NCBI RefSeq assembly: GCF_000295955.2
Contig: NZ_ALXE01000023.1
Coordinates: 62,001 to 126,000 of the forward strand
Length of the DNA: 64,000 nt
Reading direction: 5' to 3'
Source of the DNA: Pantoea sp. A4
GTDB lineage: Bacteria; Pseudomonadota; Gammaproteobacteria; Enterobacterales; Enterobacteriaceae
Below, piece after piece: positions 61,270-64,000 of the stretch. The notes beneath the pieces were generated by a model. That model was not told the DNA's origin. It saw only the letters and a program-made list of their open reading frames with translations, and did no database searches. Numbering within the stretch: the first letter of the stretch is position 1; the number at the start of each line of letters is the position of its first letter. Position numbers and translations under genes: made by a program.

Positions 61270-61446
61270 ATGACGAACCCTATCGCTAACGCGCCCTGCT
61301 GCCGGGGCGCACACTATCCCGCCGTGGCAAAAGTCCTGAGTGGTGCCACTCAGGCACATGCTCATCAAGAGATCGCACGCCAGCAGGCGCAATATCCGCG
61401 TCATGCTGCTATCCGCCTGCATCATTTGCAGTCCACTGGTTTTTAA
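61270..61446 (+). CDS. 58-residue small protein or leader peptide
   Basis: A short frame with a strong ribosome site (AAGGA, 6 bases before ATG 61270) that I do not recognise. It begins MTNPIANAPCCRGAHYPAV, contains a Cys-Cys pair and seven histidines (AHAH, RH, HH), and is likely soluble. Its TAA stop overlaps the AAGGAG ribosome site of the next gene, which starts 10 bases later; translation of the two is therefore probably coupled. It could be a real small protein or only a translated leader that opens the downstream start. Confidence 0.5.
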   Translation: MTNPIANAPCCRGAHYPAVAKVLSGATQAHAHQEIARQQAQYPRHAAIRLHHLQSTGF

Positions 61447-61456
61447 GGAGACGCAG

Positions 61457-62626
61457 ATGATTAACGGGATGAAAGCACTGAATCGTTCTCTGCGTTGGGG
61501 CATGGTTGGCGGCGGTGGCACCAGTCAGATTGGTTATATTCATCGTTCGGCGGCATTGCGCGACAGTAACTTTACCCTTCTGGCGGGGGCTTTTGACATT
61601 GATGCCGAGCGTGGCCGCGCTTTTGGTCAGTCGATTGGTGTCGCGGCCGATCGCTGCTACAGCGATTACGAGACGATGTTTGCCGCTGAAGCCCAGCGAG
61701 AAGATGGCATTGAAGTGGTCTCCATCGCCACCCCCAACAACACCCACTTTCCCATCTGTCAGGCAGCCTTGAATGCGGGGCTGCATGTGGTGTGCGAAAA
61801 GCCGCTGTGCTTCACCACCGCCGAAGCCGATGAGCTGGAACAGCTGTGCGCAGAGAAAAATAAGGTGATTGGCGTGACATATGGTTATGCCGGACATCAG
61901 CTGATTCATCAGGCCCGGGAGATGATTGCCGCCGGGCAGCTAGGCGACATTCGCATTATCAATATGCAGTTTGCCCACGGTTTTCATCACGAGGCGGTAG
62001 AGCTGGAGAATGCCAGCACCCGTTGGCGCGTGGACCCGCGTTTTGTCGGGCCAAGCTATGTGCTGGGCGATTTAGCCACGCATCCTCTGTTTATTGCCGA
62101 GACCATGGTGCCGGATTTGCAGGTAACACGTCTGCTGTGCTCACGGCAGAGCTTTGTCCAGAGCCGGGCTCCGTTGGAGGACAATGCGTTTGTGTTGATG
62201 GAGTACAACAACGGCGCGGTTGGCACGATGTGGGCTTCAGCGGTGAACTGCGGTTCGATGCATGGACAGAAGGTGCGTGTGATTGGTTCGAAGGCCAGCC
62301 TGGAGTGGTGGGATGAGCAACCCAATCAGCTGCGCTATGAAGTGCAGGGCGAACCGGTGCGGATTCTTGAGCGAGGCATGGGGTATTTGGCCGCGAGCGC
62401 GCTGGCGGATGACCGCATCGGTGGCGGACACCCTGAGGGGTTGTTTGAGGCGTGGTCGAATTTGTATCGACGTTTCGCCCAGGCAATGGATGCCACCGAC
62501 AGACGTGATAGCGCATTTCTACAGGACTTTTGGTATCCCGGCGTGCATGCCGGACTGGCAGGTGTGCGGTGGGTGGAGAAGTGTGTAGCCTCCGCTGATG
62601 CTGGCGCAGTGTGGGTCGATTGCTAA
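61457..62626 (+). CDS. Gfo/Idh/MocA-family oxidoreductase
   Basis: A 389-residue NAD(P)-dependent dehydrogenase, longer than IolG: Rossmann fold LRWGMVGGGGTSQIGYIHRSAAL, PNNTHFPICQAALNAGLHVVCEKPLCFT, YGYAGHQLIHQAREMI, GDLATHPLFIAE and WMEKC-like end (here RWVEKC). The GGGG loop and long C-terminal domain recall the branch with levoglucosan and 3-keto-sugar dehydrogenases. AAGGAG lies 6 bases before ATG 61457; the upstream frame from 61340 overlaps the small ORF and is rejected. Substrate unknown. Confidence 0.85.
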   Translation: MINGMKALNRSLRWGMVGGGGTSQIGYIHRSAALRDSNFTLLAGAFDIDAERGRAFGQSIGVAADRCYSDYETMFAAEAQREDGIEVVSIATPNNTHFPICQAALNAGLHVVCEKPLCFTTAEADELEQLCAEKNKVIGVTYGYAGHQLIHQAREMIAAGQLGDIRIINMQFAHGFHHEAVELENASTRWRVDPRFVGPSYVLGDLATHPLFIAETMVPDLQVTRLLCSRQSFVQSRAPLEDNAFVLMEYNNGAVGTMWASAVNCGSMHGQKVRVIGSKASLEWWDEQPNQLRYEVQGEPVRILERGMGYLAASALADDRIGGGHPEGLFEAWSNLYRRFAQAMDATDRRDSAFLQDFWYPGVHAGLAGVRWVEKCVASADAGAVWVDC

Positions 62627-62834
62627 ACCAGATCTTGTACTGATTGATGCATATCGCCGCATTTTTCCGCTTTTAAATCTGTTTTCCTCAAGCCTGGTGA
62701 CGTGACTCATCGCGCCAGGCTGAAGGGAAACCGCCATGCCTTGCGCGGTGCTCTCCTCTGACCTGAAAATTTCTCAACGCCCCTCATGTTGTATTCATGT
62801 TAAAACGTGAAGAGTTTCTTTTTTTGAGGACGCA

Positions 62835-64000
62835 ATGTTGAACAAGGAAGCGCAAATTTCATCTTCTCACCCGAATAAAGTCATATGGCTGGCGCTGTTA
62901 GTGGCGGTCACGTTTTTTATGGAAAATCTTGATGCTACGGTGATTACCACCGCCATTCCCACAATGGCGCAGGTGTTTAGTGTTGGCCCGGTTGCACTGA
63001 ATATCGGCATCAGTGCCTATTTGCTGGCGGTGGCGATTGGCATTCCGCTCAGTGGCTGGCTGGCCGAACGTTTTGGCGCTCGCCGGGTGTTTGCCGGGGC
63101 CATCGTGCTGTTTACCTTCGCCTCATGGTTGTGCGGTGCCAGTGAGACGTTGCCACTGTTTATTGCGGCTCGTGTGCTGCAAGGGATAGGGGGCGCGCTG
63201 ATGGTGCCGGTAGGGCGCATGGTAGTGATGCGCGTGGCCGAAAAGCGCCAGATTGTGCAGATGATTGCTTTTATTACCTGGCCGGGTTTGATTGCGCCGG
63301 TTTTAGGGCCGCCGCTGGGTGGCTTGCTGGTGAGCTACGGCCACTGGCCCTGGATTTTCTGGCTGAATATCCCGCTGGGTATTTTGGCGTTGCTGGCGAC
63401 GCTGTGGCTGGTGCCTAAACGTATTTCCGATGTACATCGCCCGTTTGATGGCTGGGGCTTCGTGTTAACCGCAGCGGCCTGTGCCAGTTTGATTATGGCG
63501 CTGGAGTGGCTGGGGCAGATGCATATTTCCCAGGGGCTGGTGTTGTTAGTCGCGGGGTTACTCTGCGCCTGGCTGGCGGTGCGTCATGGTCAGCGTCACC
63601 CTACGCCGCTGCTGCCGTTTTCTGTGATGAAGATCGATACTTTCCGCCGGGCGGTGGTCGGGGGTTCCTGTTTCCGCGCGTCAATTAACGCGACGCCATT
63701 TTTACTGCCGCTGTTATTCCAGCTCTGTTTTGGCTGGAGTGCCGCGCAGGCCGGGGCCATGGTGTTGTGGGTGTTTGCCGGGAATCTGGCGATGAAACCC
63801 GCCACGACCTGGCTGATGCAGCGCTGGGGTTTCCGTCGCTTGCTGATTGTGAATGGCGTGCTGAGTTTACTGGCGCTGTTGGCGTGTTTACTGCTGAGCG
63901 AGTCGCTGGGGCACTATACTATCGCCGCGATTCTGTTTATTGGTGGCCTGACACGTTCCATGCAGTTTAGCTGTTATAACAGCCTTGGCTTTGCGGATGT
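62835..64000 (+). CDS. MFS transporter of the DHA2 family (MdtD-like), cut by the window end
   Basis: The first 388 residues of a drug/proton antiporter with 14 predicted helices; no stop is reached by 64000. FFMENLDATVITTAIPTMAQVF is the first-helix signature, followed by SGWLAERFGARRVF, ARVLQGIGGALMVPVGRMVVM (motif C-like) and PVLGPPLGGLLVSYGHWPWIFWLNIP. Close to E. coli MdtD, including MQFSCYNSL near the present end. GAGGA lies 4 bases before the ATG. It starts 208 bases after the Gfo/Idh gene and may be a separate unit. Confidence 0.88.
   Translation, partial: MLNKEAQISSSHPNKVIWLALLVAVTFFMENLDATVITTAIPTMAQVFSVGPVALNIGISAYLLAVAIGIPLSGWLAERFGARRVFAGAIVLFTFASWLCGASETLPLFIAARVLQGIGGALMVPVGRMVVMRVAEKRQIVQMIAFITWPGLIAPVLGPPLGGLLVSYGHWPWIFWLNIPLGILALLATLWLVPKRISDVHRPFDGWGFVLTAAACASLIMALEWLGQMHISQGLVLLVAGLLCAWLAVRHGQRHPTPLLPFSVMKIDTFRRAVVGGSCFRASINATPFLLPLLFQLCFGWSAAQAGAMVLWVFAGNLAMKPATTWLMQRWGFRRLLIVNGVLSLLALLACLLLSESLGHYTIAAILFIGGLTRSMQFSCYNSLGFAD

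Noticed and set aside
62691..62721. AGCCTGG/CCAGGCT hairpin before the DHA2 gene as a terminator
   Set aside because: Long 17-base loop and no T tract on either side.
1..64000. tRNA, rRNA, CRISPR, prophage or integrase features
   Set aside because: No repeat-spacer pattern, cloverleaf, ribosomal sequence, integrase or transposase was recognised on reading the window.

Overview
The window is chromosomal DNA of a gammaproteobacterium of the order Enterobacterales, most likely an Erwiniaceae member such as Pantoea or Erwinia. Evidence: soxRS, ghxP, yjcE, acs-yjcH-actP, gltP, abgRABT, tsx, sbmA, yncE, gcd and yghU all read as close relatives of the E. coli proteins. The periplasmic glucose oxidation route (PQQ glucose dehydrogenase plus a three-subunit gluconate 2-dehydrogenase) is typical of Pantoea-like bacteria. 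The genus is inferred from gene content, not from a marker gene. I saw no rRNA, tRNA, CRISPR array, transposase or phage gene.

Layout. 1-2.5 kb: a polysaccharide flippase and an ATP-grasp sugar-modifying protein. 2.5-4.1 kb: yjcB, soxS and divergent soxR around a perfect SoxR operator. 4.3-10.4 kb: purine permease ghxP, antiporter yjcE, a LysR gene divergent from a CidA/CidB pair, and yfaZ. 10.5-17.7 kb: a LacI-type regulator, acs-yjcH-actP (acetate uptake and activation) and gltP. 17.7-19.1 kb: an AT-rich accessory island with a small membrane protein, a DUF1493 protein and an antisense 47-residue gene. 19.2-28.9 kb: murQ, an Aer-like energy-taxis receptor, an AraC regulator divergent from a NepI-like exporter, a DUF1471 protein, yncE, an ATP-dependent dihydroxyacetone kinase and sbmA. 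29.2-33.1 kb: the gluconate 2-dehydrogenase operon under a perfect gluconate-repressor-type operator. 33.2-41.6 kb: an MFS carrier, the abg folate-fragment locus, a VOC protein and tsx. 41.9-49.2 kb: a QseBC/PmrAB-like two-component system, a MarA/SoxS paralogue, a LysR gene, an MdtG-like pump and gcd. 49.3-56.5 kb: a degenerate EAL-like protein, an EntS-like exporter, a BadF-type kinase, dmlA with a LysR regulator, a higBA toxin-antitoxin pair, a DUF1330 gene and yghU. 56.7-64 kb: an inositol-type cluster (iolG, iolH, two further Gfo/Idh/MocA dehydrogenases, a LacI regulator and a 58-residue leader ORF) and a DHA2 exporter cut by the window end.

How the genes work together. Gcd and the gluconate 2-dehydrogenase can oxidise glucose to gluconate and then 2-ketogluconate in the periplasm, feeding electrons to the respiratory chain. 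acs-yjcH-actP scavenges acetate. abgABT salvages p-aminobenzoyl-glutamate. soxRS, and perhaps the second SoxS-like gene, handle redox and drug stress beside several efflux pumps.

Most useful leads: the island at 17.7-19.1 kb; the operator at 29156-29169; the CRP/CytR-like arrangement before tsx; three GCTAA repeats at exact 11-bp spacing before the response regulator; the palindrome before higBA; and two small genes below the usual length cut-off (18925-19068 and 61270-61446). All family assignments come from reading the sequence; no database search was run.
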